Source: Adiantum capillus-veneris
Taxonomy: Eukaryota > Streptophyta > Polypodiopsida > Polypodiales > Pteridaceae
NCBI GenBank assembly: GCA_014529385.2
Contig: CM043969.1
Span: 67,154,676-67,218,675 of the forward strand
DNA: 64,000 bases
Reading direction: 5' to 3'
A program made the translations under genes and the position numbers. Under the pieces are notes generated by a model. It was not told the origin of the DNA and did no database searches. It worked only from the letters and a program-made list of their open reading frames with translations. The first letter of the stretch is position 1; every line of letters starts with the position of its first letter. Below, one piece after another: positions 45,940-57,017 of this stretch.

Positions 45940-48025
45940 TGTAATGTACCCAACATTTTTCAATAAAGTATTTTATTCACTTTGCAAATATTTAAGGTTC
46001 TCATTTTGTTAAGTCATAATGCGTTCAAACGCAACAATCAGATAAAAAATCAGACTCTGGAACTATTACTCATGGTCTTTATTCACTTGAAAATCATAGG
46101 TTGATGGAAACTTAAGCCTCAAGATTATATCTAATGATAAGAGTTGACCCTTTAGGAAAGACAGAGCAATTTTAGAAAAGGAGGAGTATTTTTAGAAAAG
46201 AAAGAGGAGGGAGTTAAGTTTAGAGTTCTTGTTTTGGAAGCCAAGCTTCTTCTAACATTAGAGAATCGAATTCGTGCATCGGAATCCGTGTCCAAATAAT
46301 AATAATAATAATAATAATAATAAGTCGCAAACGTGCGCGAACTTATCTCTCCTTGCTTCCCTCTATTCTTAGCTGGCCTTGAGAGCCTATATAAAGACCC
46401 CTCTCCCTTCACTTTGGGGACGGACACACACTCTCTGAAGCGGAAGCTCTCTTGCCTTGACGTCGGAGTTACCTTCTCTCCATTAAACTCTCTCCGTAAA
46501 CTCTTACCTTCAAGACATCTCCATCTCCAAGTCTTCTCTACCATCGTCGTGCTGCCCTTCGGATTCTTAAGTTCTCTTTCTTTCTTTCCCTTTTCTCTAC
46601 CTTGTTATGATGGCCCCGAAGCAAGTGACTTGAAGCTTGAAGGACGCTCATGCCGCTCCACCTCCGACGAAGGTGCATAGGAAGGCATCAACTACTCCAA
46701 ATGTTGCTCAAGCGGAGGTATTTGTTGCAAAAGAAGTCGAGGCTGTCCAATCTCAAACACGGGAGGTAATCCAACGTATCGCTAATCCGGTAAGATAAAT
46801 TTATAGTTTTGCATTGTTGTTCATGTTGACTTGGGAAGCTAAGCATAGGGATTTTCTTAAACTGTCCAAGAAACGTGATTCTATCACAAGAAACAAGCAT
46901 ATGTTTTCATAGATTAGTGAAAGAACTGTTTGATAAGATTGATAAAATTGTCACTGTTTGATAGATTGTTATTGTTTGATAAGTTGTTACTGATTGATAT
47001 GAGAAATTGGTTGATCATGTTGAAGAATTATTTAGAATTGTTAAAAGAATATCTTTTATTCCTCACGGGTAGCGAGATGATTCCGTAGTTAGCGGAGATT
47101 AAACTGAGGTTATCCGCTCTCTTTTGTTCGTGGCGGTTAGCGGAATGCCTCGCAGGTAGCGGGATGCCTGGCGGTTAGCAAGGAACCTCGCGGGTAGCGG
47201 GATGGTGGCGGTTAGCAAGATGCCTCGCGTTTAGCAGGATTCCTCGCGATTAGCGAGATGATTCGGGGTTAGTGAATAAATTCTTTGCAAAGGCTTTGTT
47301 GGTTAGACAGAGGAAGTCCGTGGGTAGTGGCAACTCGTGAGAAATTGAAAAAGTTATTTTTGTTGAATAGTAGGGTTGTCTTCATTAGGCCTTGTTTGAA
47401 TTGTTTTGGTATTGTTTGAAGGGCTGTATAAAGGAATCCGTGTCTGGAATTAATTAAGGAACACTGTTTGTATATGTAAAACAATGTGGTAGTAATTAGA
47501 AATCAAGATAAGAAGTGCGAGTGTGGGGTGGAAAGTGGGGGCTGGCTCAGGTTGCCATTCAAGGATAGGTGGTCTCAATTAGTCGAGAAACTCTCCACTC
47601 CCTCTTATTAAGAGAAGTGAAATTAGAGACTCATCGTGTGCCAAGAGTCGAGATGTCCCAAATCTACATGCCCACAAGATTACAAGTTAGTTTAGACTAA
47701 GTTTCATATCATATTTATGGTTTATGGATGGCGGTCGTGCCTCTTAAACTTGAGAAAAAAGGCGTTGTTTATGGATTGTAAATATGTCAATCGGATTTTA
47801 TCTTTATATTAGGAAACAACTTTCATTATAATCTTAGATTTATCGACCTGACTTGTGGCGTATGACCCTTATAACCACGTAAACGATGGATAGAGGACTT
47901 CCTCTCTTCTGTTGCTCGTATCTCTACTTTGTGAAAACGGAGTAGGGTGTCGTCAACGAAAAAGGAGAATAAAGGAAGGCCATTTATCAAGTCGCCCCAA
48001 TCTTCTCGGGGTTCGGGACCTCACA
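45940..48025 (+). repeat. 3' LTR
   Basis: It is homologous to 41,973-44,491 throughout, without the 452-bp insertion. It carries an (AAT)n array at 46,295-46,323 where the 5' LTR has an A-run. TATA is near 46,389 and the 19-bp subrepeats are at 47,146-47,270. The frames 46,333-46,680 and 42,318-42,503 are matching LTR sequence, not genes. Confidence 0.9.
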
Positions 48026-48236
48026 CTCATTGAGCACATCTTTTGAGATGCTTGATCTTCACTAAATCGAACAGATCTTTAAGGTCCCTTGAGATTGCTG
48101 CTATGATAATAAAACTTCTTGTCCCTTGTGTGCATCCATATGGTCTGGAATTGTGATAGTGAAGCCATAGGGTCTAGTCTCACAGGCCGTTTTTCCCTTT
48201 TAAAGAAGTTAATATAACATCTCATTTCACTTTCAT

Positions 48237-48239
<3 letters not shown>

Positions 48240-48267
<28 letters not shown>

Positions 48268-49400
48268 GTGAATGTCGGCAACCCTATGCTTGCCACCCCT
48301 TCCTCCATTATGTGGAAGGCCACATGCACAGTGAACAGGCAAGTTGTAGCACAATTACAAACAATGTCGTGGCAGGAGCAAAGTGAAACATTGGGGCTAG
48401 TGGCAAGAGGAGCTAGCCATCATGACTTCTTTTATGGCAACTCTTTATTGATTTCCCATCACAGAGACTGGGAGCTCTCCATGACCCGGGTGGAGGTCGT
48501 TCATCCGGTTGAACACCCTAGCATCATTCGCAATGGGCTTGATGGTGAGTGATGGCTATGACAATTGCTGACATGCATCTTTGCTGATGTCAAATTTATG
48601 GGTATCCGCCATGTTGTCGACATGCAAGAGAAGGTGGCTGCATCTCCAGGGAACGGGGGAAACCCTACACTGTGCGCATTGCCTCTATTCCGTGGAAGGC
48701 AACGTGCACATTGCTGCTAGAGCTACGACAGCGTTATAGATGAGGGAGCAAAGTGCCACGTCGGGGCTAGTGGTATGAGGAGATCACCATCTTGACTTCT
48801 TTTACGACAACTCTTCATTGGTTTCCCACCGAAGAGGTTGGGAGCTCGCTATGGGTCAGTGAGGAAGGCCGCTACATACGGTAGGCATCGGGAAGGCTTG
48901 TTGAGACCGAACACATTCTGGATTGGGCCAATGCAGTAAAGGGGCCTACACTGCCTCTCACAGTTCTATGGACATGGCTTTTTTAATGAATGTAGATTGC
49001 GTCTTTGCTGATGTCAACTTTTTTGTGTATTTGTCATGTTGTCGGCATGCAAGCGAAGGTGGTTTCACCTCCAGGGAGTGGGGGAAACCCTATGCTTGGC
49101 ACCCTTGCCTCCATTCTATGGAAGGCAACATGCACATTGTTGCTCAAGCTGCGGCACTGTTACAGACAATGCTATAGCGGGATCAAAGTGCCATTTGTCT
49201 CCCATCGCATGGGCCACGAGCTCACTATGGGTCGGTGGAAAGGCCACTATGGACGGTAGGCATCGGAAAGTCTTCTCCAGGTGGAGCACATTTGAGATTG
49301 GGCCAATGCAACACAGAGGCCAAGCCACTTCTCGCAGCATTAAAGACGTGGCAATTCTAATGAATGTGCGCAGTCAATGAAGCTGTGGCCAAAAGTGCAA
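48240..49400. repeat. (TG)n tract followed by three copies of a unit of about 400 bp
   Basis: (TG)n at 48,240-48,266 leads into three diverged direct copies. Anchors are AACCCTATGCTTGCCACC (about 48,279), AAACCCTACACTGTGCGCAT (about 48,661) and AAACCCTATGCTTGGCACC (about 49,085), giving periods near 380 and 424 bases. Each copy also contains TGTGGAAGGCCACATGCACA or a variant, and a CCCATCG/CCCACCG stretch before GGGAGCTC. No conserved reading frame runs through all three, so this is non-coding Helitron cargo. Confidence 0.7.
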
Positions 49401-49520
49401 GCATAGCATGGAGTAATAGAAGGTCGCTTTGCTGAGTGGAGGGGGGAGAAGGATTTGGGAGCAGGCAAGATGGTCACCACCGAATGGGCTTCGAATGGCC
49501 GCTATAGTGGAAACTCTTTC

Positions 49521-49525
<5 letters not shown>

Positions 49526-49592
<67 letters not shown>

Positions 49593-49700
49593 GAGAAATT
49601 ATAAGGCAACGAGAAAATAAAGCCATCCAAAATAAAGGAGCTCTATGTGTGTGAGTGTGTAGAGGCGAGAGGCATTTGTTGCCACTTCCATGATGGCCAA

Positions 49701-49776
<76 letters not shown>

Positions 49777-49848
49777 CCTTCATGAACCTCTTGGTGAGCC
49801 CCACATGGTGGACTATGAGCCACCATAAAAAAAATCACAATCTATAGA

Positions 49849-49943
<95 letters not shown>
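49526..49943. repeat. Three (CT)n arrays separated by unique spacers
   Basis: (CT)n at 49,526-49,588, 49,703-49,774 and 49,854-49,943, separated by about 115 and 80 bases of ordinary sequence. A fourth, shorter one lies at 50,336-50,363. SL- or RE-repeat frames here are not genes. Confidence 0.95.
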
Positions 49944-49946
<3 letters not shown>

Positions 49947-50331
49947 CATGACATGCAAATTCAAAGAATACGCCACGTAAACTCTCATGGCTTGCAATAG
50001 CGTTATTAGAAAAAAACCGAGGTCCAGTGTGTCTTAACCGACTGAAATTGTAAAATCCCGATGTAGATTTTGAGCTTGCCTTCAAGAAAACCATAAAATT
50101 TCCACAGGTTTTAGTGCAATTACCGGCAAAAGCTTCATAAAAGGAGAGAATTTAAAGTTTGACTGGTTGGGAAAGATGTATTTTTATAGCCCTGGCTCAC
50201 ACATGCAGTCAGGCATTTGTTTTTTACGCATCTGGAACAACTTTTAAATGCCCCCCCATCGCGTTCGAGCTTTGTTCAAGAGGCGAGAAAGGAGTTGCAT
50301 TGCGCCTGACAAAACGTTTTCTTTCTACTCT

Positions 50332-50363
<32 letters not shown>

Positions 50364-50509
50364 AGTGTACGATCGTGTGTCCACTCAGCACTGTGTCACC
50401 TTACGTAGGGCACACTGGCCAAAATTTTGAAACTTACCGGATGAATGTCATGCTGCCAGGTGTCAGGGAGGGGGGGCCGGAATCCCTCCTCCTTTTATTA
50501 TAGTATAGA

Positions 50510-51258
50510 TATAGATAAAATATTTCCAGTGGGTTAATGACATTAAGCTTTAAGCCTGTAGGTAAATGTACATCTAATATGGTATTTAAATGGACTTGCT
50601 ACTAACACGATGCTAAATAGATCCTCTATGTAGTAGCTTATTGCACTTGCTATGTAATATCATGGATATTCGATTTGTCGTAAAACTAAGTTAGCAATAA
50701 ATTAGGAAATCCCATTAATAAAACCAAAATCTAGACAAAACAAGGGACAAGGATTAGGGTGCTTAAAGCTCCTTCATTTGAGTTTTAACATTAATCTTAT
50801 AGGATGGTATGACAAAGTCAAATTCCTAGATGCCCTATCAATTTAGTGCATGCAGAGCCGGTCCATTATAGAAGATGGGATATGTGCACGTAAATACTAT
50901 AGTTTCATTTTGGTTGCATGCTTGTATGAATATGTGTGTGTGTGTGTGTGTGTCTGTGTGTTTGTGTGTGTGCGCGCGTGCACATGTATTCATGCATACA
51001 CTTTTTCTATGCGTAAGACTTGAGAGTGTGAAAATCTTGGTCATAGTGTGATAGAGACATGCCATGATTGTAGAGTTGCTAAGAAGTACATAGGTGCTAT
51101 GGAGCATCTCCAAGTCTCGAGATCCAAGTACAAGATTTTCCCTTTACCCACACCAATGTCTCCGTCAAGGTCGCTGGTTGACGGGTAGAGGATCCTGGCC
51201 CTTCATCAGCTGTTAGTTCTGGAGTGGAATCTTTGCTGCAATCGACTGATTGACAACA
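50510..51258. other. Unassigned flank with (TG)n
   Basis: No gene seen. It contains an interrupted (TG)n tract at 50,932-50,980. Confidence 0.5.
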
Positions 51259-51402
51259 GGTCAGCAGCCGTAATAATCGAGCAGTAGCCTCTCAATCATG
51301 GCCAATGATTCTTTGTCCCATCAGCAGCTGTAATTAATCGATCAAACTCTTCTCAATCATTGCCACTGATTTTAAGCCACATCAGCACCCGTAATCCACC
51401 CT
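51259..51402. repeat. 61-bp tandem repeat, about 2.4 copies
   Basis: Units open with GGTCAGCAGCCGTAAT, ATCAGCAGCTGTAAT and ATCAGCACCCGTAAT and contain CTCAATCATKGCCAMTGATT. The period is 61 bases. No frame is conserved. Confidence 0.75.
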
Positions 51403-52470
51403 TAATCCATCACCCTCATCAACGCGTGTTCTTTATTGAACTGTACTTGTTGTTGTAGCTTGTACCATGATATGCATCAAGGCGAATTTGCAAGTACAAC
51501 AACAACCCGGCCAAAACGAGTGTGCAACATGTGACGATCGTGGCCCCCGCCTCCCAACGACTCTTGCCCGCCGATCGCCAAGGGGTCGCACTTATTATGA
51601 GGAATGGAACAAGAAAAACAAGAATGAGTAATTACATGTCCTAAGCTCATTTCAGCTCCAGCAATCTCTAGTCTCATTTAGATGATGTTTGTTTAAGTGA
51701 TATTGGCAATATGTTATTTACAAAGCACTTATCCATGTATAGCTTCTCTCTCTCTCTCTCTCTCTCTCCCCCAAAAAAACAACCACACCACACGTACACC
51801 ATTTGACACAAAAATTCTATTGGGCATAGTAGAAATTGCCCACCGTGTGTATATTAAGGTTAAAACTCTCGACCAAACAAACTTAAGCATAAAAACTAGG
51901 GTAGTGCATCTGCGATCTTGTTGCCCTTGTTTTACATGGGCAACATAGAAACATCTACAAGAATTCTTGAAGTAGAATACATCCACTTGGCATGTTCTCA
52001 TTGGTGGCATTAAAATATTAATTTAATAAAAAAAGAAACGCGACCTATCCCTAAAAAGCAAAGCTAGCTTCTCTAAGCTACAGTAAAGAATCACTATAAT
52101 TGGCTCTCTACTTCATCATAACTCTCAAAAATAGTAAATGCTCCATAGAAAATAAAAGAAAAAGTAAAAGATATTCAATATTGGACTCTTTCAATGCACA
52201 TTCACACAAGGATTCTAAGGGAATTTACATACTGGGTGCCAAATAGGGCACCTTGGTGGTGCGTGTGAGGATGTGGCAAACACGTGTTTTGCACTGCAAT
52301 TGGCTCTGCGAAAAGGGACCGCCAAAACTATGGACAACCCCTACCCCCATCCAAAAGCAAGGAGGAGCGCCAAATATTTGAACTCGCAATCCCATTGGTG
52401 GAAGGCTAGAAGCAAACCAATAGGCTATATCCATCATGGTGATAGTGGGACGTCTTTTCAAATTTTATAT
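51403..52470. other. Unassigned gap
   Basis: No gene recognised on either strand. A (CT)n tract lies at 51,746-51,768. Confidence 0.45.
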
Positions 52471-52745
52471 TTGACAGGCAAGCAGTGTGTAAAGTTGTCC
52501 CGTCCATTTTTCACAAGTGCTGGTCGGCGGGTTTTTGATGTGTAAATGTCCTAAATATTTGACGGGCAGGCAAAGTGTAAGGTCATCCCGTCCATTTTTC
52601 ACAAGTTCTGGTCGGCGGGCTTTTGAAGGGCACGCAGTGTGTAAGGCCATCCTATCCATTCTTCACAAGTGCTGGCTGGCGGGCTTTTGATGTGTAAACG
52701 CCCATTTTTCACAAGTGCTGGCCGATGGGCTTTTGATGTGTAAAA
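52471..52745. repeat. Four imperfect copies of a GC-richer repeat
   Basis: Each copy carries CCATTTTTCACAAGTGCTGG or a close variant, followed by a TCGGCGGGCTTTTGATG-like stretch. The first three start with AGTGTGTAAGGTCATCC or a variant. Spacing shrinks along the array (about 92, 80 and 59 bases). The repeated GTGTAAA/GGGCTTTT edges suggest growth by slippage or unequal exchange. Unknown origin. Confidence 0.7.
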
Positions 52746-52813
52746 AATCTTCTTGCAACCTTAATTTCTTTCCCCTCTTGATTTGTTAGCAACAAGCTAA
52801 CACGGATACCATT

Positions 52814-53708
52814 TGTTGGAGTTCTTATTATAAAACACTTATTATTTTGATAAATTGAGAATATTGTAACTCCTATTTTCTCGGCTAAACTCTGTAATTC
52901 ATGATCCGAGGCTACAAGCTTCCAGATTGTATCAGCTTGTCATTACCCATCTTTGGTAGAACTCCCAGATTATTAATTTTGACCACCAAAAAACCTTGGC
53001 TAAGGTATAAAAGCCAATTTTTGTAAGTTATTTTCAAGTTTTGGATAATAAAATACACAGCGTGAGCTAACAGCGCTCACTCCTCTCCTTTTCGTGCTTC
53101 CTACTCCCTCCTCGGTTGTCACATTGCAGTCGCGTTTGTTGCATTGAAACCGCAGGTAAGAGCTTTACGCATTGACGTAAGAAGTTCACAGTAATTCGTA
53201 GCTTTTGGCGTCGCCGACCCACGGCCTAATTTCATTATAACTAGGAATTTATAGTTTCAAGTCAAAAACTAACCATAGGCGGGATATTGGGGCATCATTG
53301 CTTAGCATTTAGATGCATTCTTGGTAAAAAAAACGACTAGGTCAAAAATCCACTACTGTTAATAATCAGGATTTTGGAACTTGACCTAAAGTGGAATTGG
53401 AAACCATAAGCATGTGTGCTTATGTCTTATAAACTTGTCCTAGAAGTTTCGATACGTTTGGATGTCATTTGATGCTGTAACGGATGTGATTTGTTTGCCG
53501 CCGCTAAGCGATTGGCTTTTGGTGATTTCAGTCACTTAAGTGTAGCTCGAGTTAGATGCAAGTTGTTAGTTATTTTTTGAGAGATTGACAACCTCTTGTA
53601 GCCTCTATGCACTAGTCGAGTCAGCTTCGTCCCATGGATTTTCAATTTAATCGTGGTTCTCGCTAATATTGTAATAAGATAGGATGGTGAGGTTAGACAT
53701 GCGTCCCA
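52814..53708 (+). repeat. LTR-D (gypsy type)
   Basis: It starts TGTTGGAGTTC and ends near GCGTCCCACA, just before an Asp-tRNA primer site. A TATA box (AAGGTATAAAAGCC) lies near 53,003, followed by a CT-rich transcribed start. CTATGCACTAGTCGAGT near 53,608 matches the U5 motif of LTR-A and LTR-B. Its partner LTR was not found. Confidence 0.6.
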
Positions 53709-53711
53709 CAT

Positions 53712-53735
53712 TTTGCGCCGTTGCTGGGGGATCGA
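53712..53735 (+). other. Primer-binding site, Asp-tRNA type
   Basis: TTGCGCCGTTGCTGGGGG followed by ATCGAA closely matches the complement of the plant Asp-tRNA 3' end (TGGCGCCGTTGCCGGGGA, then TCGAA). This is the usual primer of Tat/Athila gypsy elements and supports LTR-D as a 5' LTR. Confidence 0.75.
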
Positions 53736-54119
53736 AGAGACCTAAACTAGAAAAAACACGAGCGTTTTGTGAAGTTATCCATTAACTTCCTCTAGGATCT
53801 CCTAGAGTTCAAAACTTTCATTTAGAAACCACATAGCTTAAGATTGTTGTCTTTTGTTGTGTAGAGGTAGCTTGGAAGTAATTGTACTTGCCAAGTGTCT
53901 TTATGATTGTAGGATTAGATTAAGATATTGAGAATGATTGACAAACAAAACAAATCTTAAGATCAAGGCTCAGAAAACCATAAAAGACAAGAAAACACGT
54001 GTTTGTGGACACTTTCCACAACCCCATTGCATGAGAATCTAGGAGTAGGGTAAGTAGGATCCGAGGTGGAATACAGAATAGTACTATCTCTTAAAGAATC
54101 AAGTGTGAGTTGTTATTGG

Positions 54120-54745
54120 AAGTTGCAAAATTTGAGATCGATGGCTAGAAATAGCACGAAAAGACTCGAAACCACTCAATCCGACTGGCAAGTAAGCTTA
54201 AAAGTTGTCTGAACCAATTGGTAAGATCAAAGACACTTTGAGGTAAAAATTTCAAGAGTTGGCCAAAACTCAAATTATTTACTTTTTCTTGATATTTTAG
54301 GCCAAATTAAGTTTTGACTTGTTTCATAGGCTTAAAATAGCTCATGTAAAGACTGTCTTTGAAAAAATTGCAAAAAAGTGTTCATTTCAAGCCTAAAGTT
54401 AATAATCGCGATTATTAAATTTCTGTTCTAAATTGACCAAGGTTCATACCATTGACTCATTGCATGTGTACAAACAACTTTTGTAAAGGCCCAAAAGATT
54501 TGGATCACCAACCGGGGATTTCATTAACGTAATCACGATCGGGTGATTACGTCAATAACTTTAGTATTTACACAAAAAAATCACGTGATCACGTTAATTG
54601 TTAACGTGACTTTGATTTTGACCTGCAGAAACCTATAGAGCCGGTTAGCCCTCCGGGGTTTCCATTTTTCCTTGCGGTGCCCGCCAGGGTTTTCCATTTT
54701 TCCGACGGGCCCGCCGGGAAAATGGAAAAGCCCAGCAGGAGTAAT
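54120..54745 (+). repeat. Left inverted arm of a large element
   Basis: It aligns with the reverse complement of 62,938-63,480. The best part runs inward from GGGGATTTCATTAACGTAAT (54,513) through GACCTGCAGAAACC to the hairpin at 54,680-54,742 and a TATA stretch (TAATTATATATAG). The hairpin pairs CCCGCCAGGGTTTTCCATTT with GGAAAATGGAAAAGCCCAGC-type sequence around GACGGGCCCGCC. Similarity fades outward and the outer end could not be fixed. Confidence 0.65.
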
Positions 54746-55378
54746 TATATATAGTAAATAGTGTGCTAACCACGGTCTTTTAGCTAGGCAAATCCTTGGG
54801 GAGTGTATCCGAGTGTCGGGTATAATCATCTCCTTGTGAATAAACCTAAGGTTACAGAGTCACAGGTCCTTTTTTTGGGCCGAACATGATTCTTAATTCG
54901 GTAACTATTTTTAATTCGCTACCAACATAAAGGTACGAAACCAAAACAAGTGAAAACTTGGAGAATCATGCTCATTGCGAAGAAGCCGTTGGTCCAAATG
55001 AGGGTTGTAATTACCAATCATATATTTTGTTGCTTTCGTTTGTTTTTTTGTTGCAAATGAAATTAGATATGTCTTATTGTTTGCAAATGAAAGTGGACAT
55101 ATAAATAACTATTATAATAATAATTGCATAGAGAGATTCATAGCATTGTTATAGTTATTATGCCATGCATAGACTGCATTGCAATTTGTATGGTTACTCA
55201 CAATATAGATGATCGATATGTGGATTGACTAGCGTGCATTGAAAATCTCATATTGTGCAACATGGTTACTTTCATATTGAATGATTTTATATTAAATTAT
55301 AATATATATTGAAAATAAGAAAAATGTTTCAAAAACTGAACATCTTGTTCTTTTGTCTTCAATTTTAATTTAAAAGCA

Positions 55379-55975
55379 ATGGAGCAAAATGTGGGCACAA
55401 GTGGTACGAAGAAGCCAAAGAATAAGAAAGCTTCTGGCAAAGAGTGGGATTATGCTCACAACATATGCGGCCAATATATGGAGTGGCAATGTAAATTTTG
55501 TCACACAAAAAAATCAGGCGGTGCACCACGTATTAGAGATCATTTTCAGGGTAGCGCTAAAACAGTTGTAAGAAATGTCAACATCCTTAGGCACCTGCAG
55601 GTGCAAAGCGTTTGAGAGGAGAGCTCGCTAAAAGGGTGGCAAGAGACAATAGATATATAGCTCTATGGCTTCGAGTCAAGAGTTCCTAGAGCCAAATATT
55701 AACTCCGCAGATCCTGTAGTGATGCCAACTAACCTTACGTCCCCTTGCAATGAAAGTACTTTCACAATATGCAGCAAACTCAAGTTCAGAGAGAAATTAG
55801 AGTATGTACAAGTATGTTTACAGCACTATTTGCAACAGACTATTATCAGACAGAGCAGAAAAATTAGTGTATATGTTTTGCAACAAAAAGATATTGAATC
55901 AAATCAAAAGTGTTGGCTACGAGAAGGAAATGCCAACCTGATTGTATGATTGTCAAAATGAATATGAAGAAGAGT
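55379..55975 (+). pseudogene. hAT transposase remnant (BED finger and C-terminal end)
   Basis: The 55,379-55,615 frame has YMEWQCKFCHTKKSGGAPRI followed by RDHF, a BED-type DNA-binding zinc finger as found at the N-terminus of hAT transposases. In another frame GAKRLRGELAKRVARDNRYI follows. Near 55,849-55,940 RAEKLVYMFCNKKILNQIK and YEKEMPT resemble the hAT C-terminal dimerisation region. The catalytic middle (normally several hundred residues) is missing, so this is an internally deleted copy. It converges on the minus-strand RING remnant ending at 55,976. Confidence 0.65.
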
Positions 55976-56186
55976 TCAATGTTTCCGTGAAGCAATATCT
56001 TGCTCATCAAACAGATTTCTAATTGTGCTAGGGGTATCTGGGCATGCTTGCTTGAATTTATATTCGTTTGCCATGCCAAACATAATATATATTCCTTGTG
56101 GAATATCTTGTGAACAGATTGCACATCGACTACTATTTTGCATTAAACGAATAAGAAAAAATAAATGATAATAATGACCACATGTC
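55976..56186 (-). pseudogene. RING-finger gene remnant, 3' part
   Basis: This is the minus-strand continuation of the 58,852-59,085 exon-like stretch, beyond a copia insertion. It encodes CGHYYHLFFLIRLM, then CAICSQDIPQGIYIMFGMAN, and a tail ending in DEQDIASRKH and a stop at 55,976. CGHxxH and CxxC are the second half of a RING-type zinc finger. One expected cysteine (in LFFL) is phenylalanine. See the 58,852-59,650 entry for the first half. Confidence 0.6.
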
Positions 56187-56374
56187 TGAAGGGGATCGGA
56201 GAGCACCACAGACGAAGAGTGAGAGAGAAGGAGACACACGACACACAGATATGGGTGGGGAGACTCAAAGAGTGAGCAGCCCCCTATACACTTATGCTAT
56301 GTATAAGGTATACAAGTCAGTGGGCGCCCAGACTCTGGGCGGTCGGGCAAAGCACGGGCGCCTATACCCCAACA
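56187..56374 (-). repeat. 3' LTR of the small copia element
   Basis: 188 bp. On the minus strand it is preceded by the polypurine tract TTTAAGTGGGAGGT (56,375-56,388), nearly identical to that of Copia-1. Confidence 0.9.
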
Positions 56375-57017
56375 ACCTCCCACTTAAAGGCGATTGTGCC
56401 TTCAACGATGCACCGCTCGGTAATGACAGTCTCACATCTCCTGAACCGCTCGGTGATGCACCGCTCGGTAATGACAGTCTCACATCTCCTAAACCAACAA
56501 TCTCATTCAGTGACCCATCTGCCAATCGCACACTACCATGCACTCTGCTAGAATAGCTACTGAACCAGTCACAATACAGAGTGACATGAAAAGTAGCATC
56601 CCTGTCTAGCACCCACTGCAAAAGAAGTGCACTATCCTTAGACGTCAAAAAATCAGGAGTAATACAAGAAGCAAATGTGACCTCACTGTCACTAGGGTAC
56701 TCAGACTCTGTATTTGGTCCTGCAACTGTCAAGTCAATGGAGCCTATAGCATCTACTGCATCCTTGAGACTAGCTTGTCTCCTGTGCTGTCTCATACGAC
56801 AAAATCATTGCCGTCTAATGTGCCCTGTGTGACCACAATGCCAACATCTCAAGTGTCGACATGAATGAGAACGCCGTCTCTCATGAGTCATTGTCCTAGA
56901 CTCGAAAGTCTCACACATATTGACTACTATAAGTGAATGTACAAAATAACCAAGAGTTGTAACTCTACTGTAGGTACAGTAGCAATGAAATGCACTTAAG
57001 TAATCCAAAAGAAGCAA
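56375..57017 (-). pseudogene. Zinc knuckle and altered protease of the small copia element
   Basis: Down the minus strand: RCWHCGHTGHIRRQ is most of a CX2CX4HX4C knuckle, broken by a stop where the last cysteine is expected. The 56,292-56,795 frame then has WVLDRDATFHVTLYCDWFSS, VRLADGSLNEIVGLGDVRLS, clearly the start of a copia aspartic protease. The catalytic DSG triad reads DRD, so it would be inactive. The protein is cut off about 60 residues into the protease. A duplicated stretch of about 45 bases (56,410-56,495, GATGCACCGCTCGGTAATGA) sits at the cut end. Confidence 0.8.

Larger units (their letters stand above)
41968..48030 (+). mobile_element. Complete non-autonomous gypsy-type LTR retrotransposon with CTCAT target duplication
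   Basis: The 5' LTR is 41,973-44,491 and the 3' LTR 45,940-48,025, both starting TGTAATGTACCCAAC and ending GGGACCTCACA. CTCAT flanks the element at 41,968-41,972 and 48,026-48,030, proving a single insertion event. A Met-tRNA primer site and a polypurine tract are present. The interior is only about 1.45 kb and holds a broken gag and no pol, so it needed enzymes from a relative. The short 3' tail before the polypurine tract matches the chromodomain element at 14.2 kb, suggesting it arose by internal deletion of that lineage. The two LTRs differ at roughly one base in ten by eye, so the insertion is not recent. Confidence 0.9.

Noticed and set aside
46333-46680. A 115-codon frame starting MRELISPCFPLF, conserved at 42.3 kb
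   Set aside because: Conservation is explained by the two copies being LTRs of one element; it lies across the TATA box and leader.
49599-49847. SL- and RE-repeat frames around the (CT)n arrays
   Set aside because: Pure dinucleotide repeat translations with no unique sequence of gene length.
52800-52820. Reading LTR-D on the minus strand with a Met-tRNA-like primer site (TGGTATCCGTG)
   Set aside because: The match to the Met-tRNA site stops after seven bases, whereas the plus orientation has a TATA box, the U5 motif and a much better Asp-tRNA site at 53,712.
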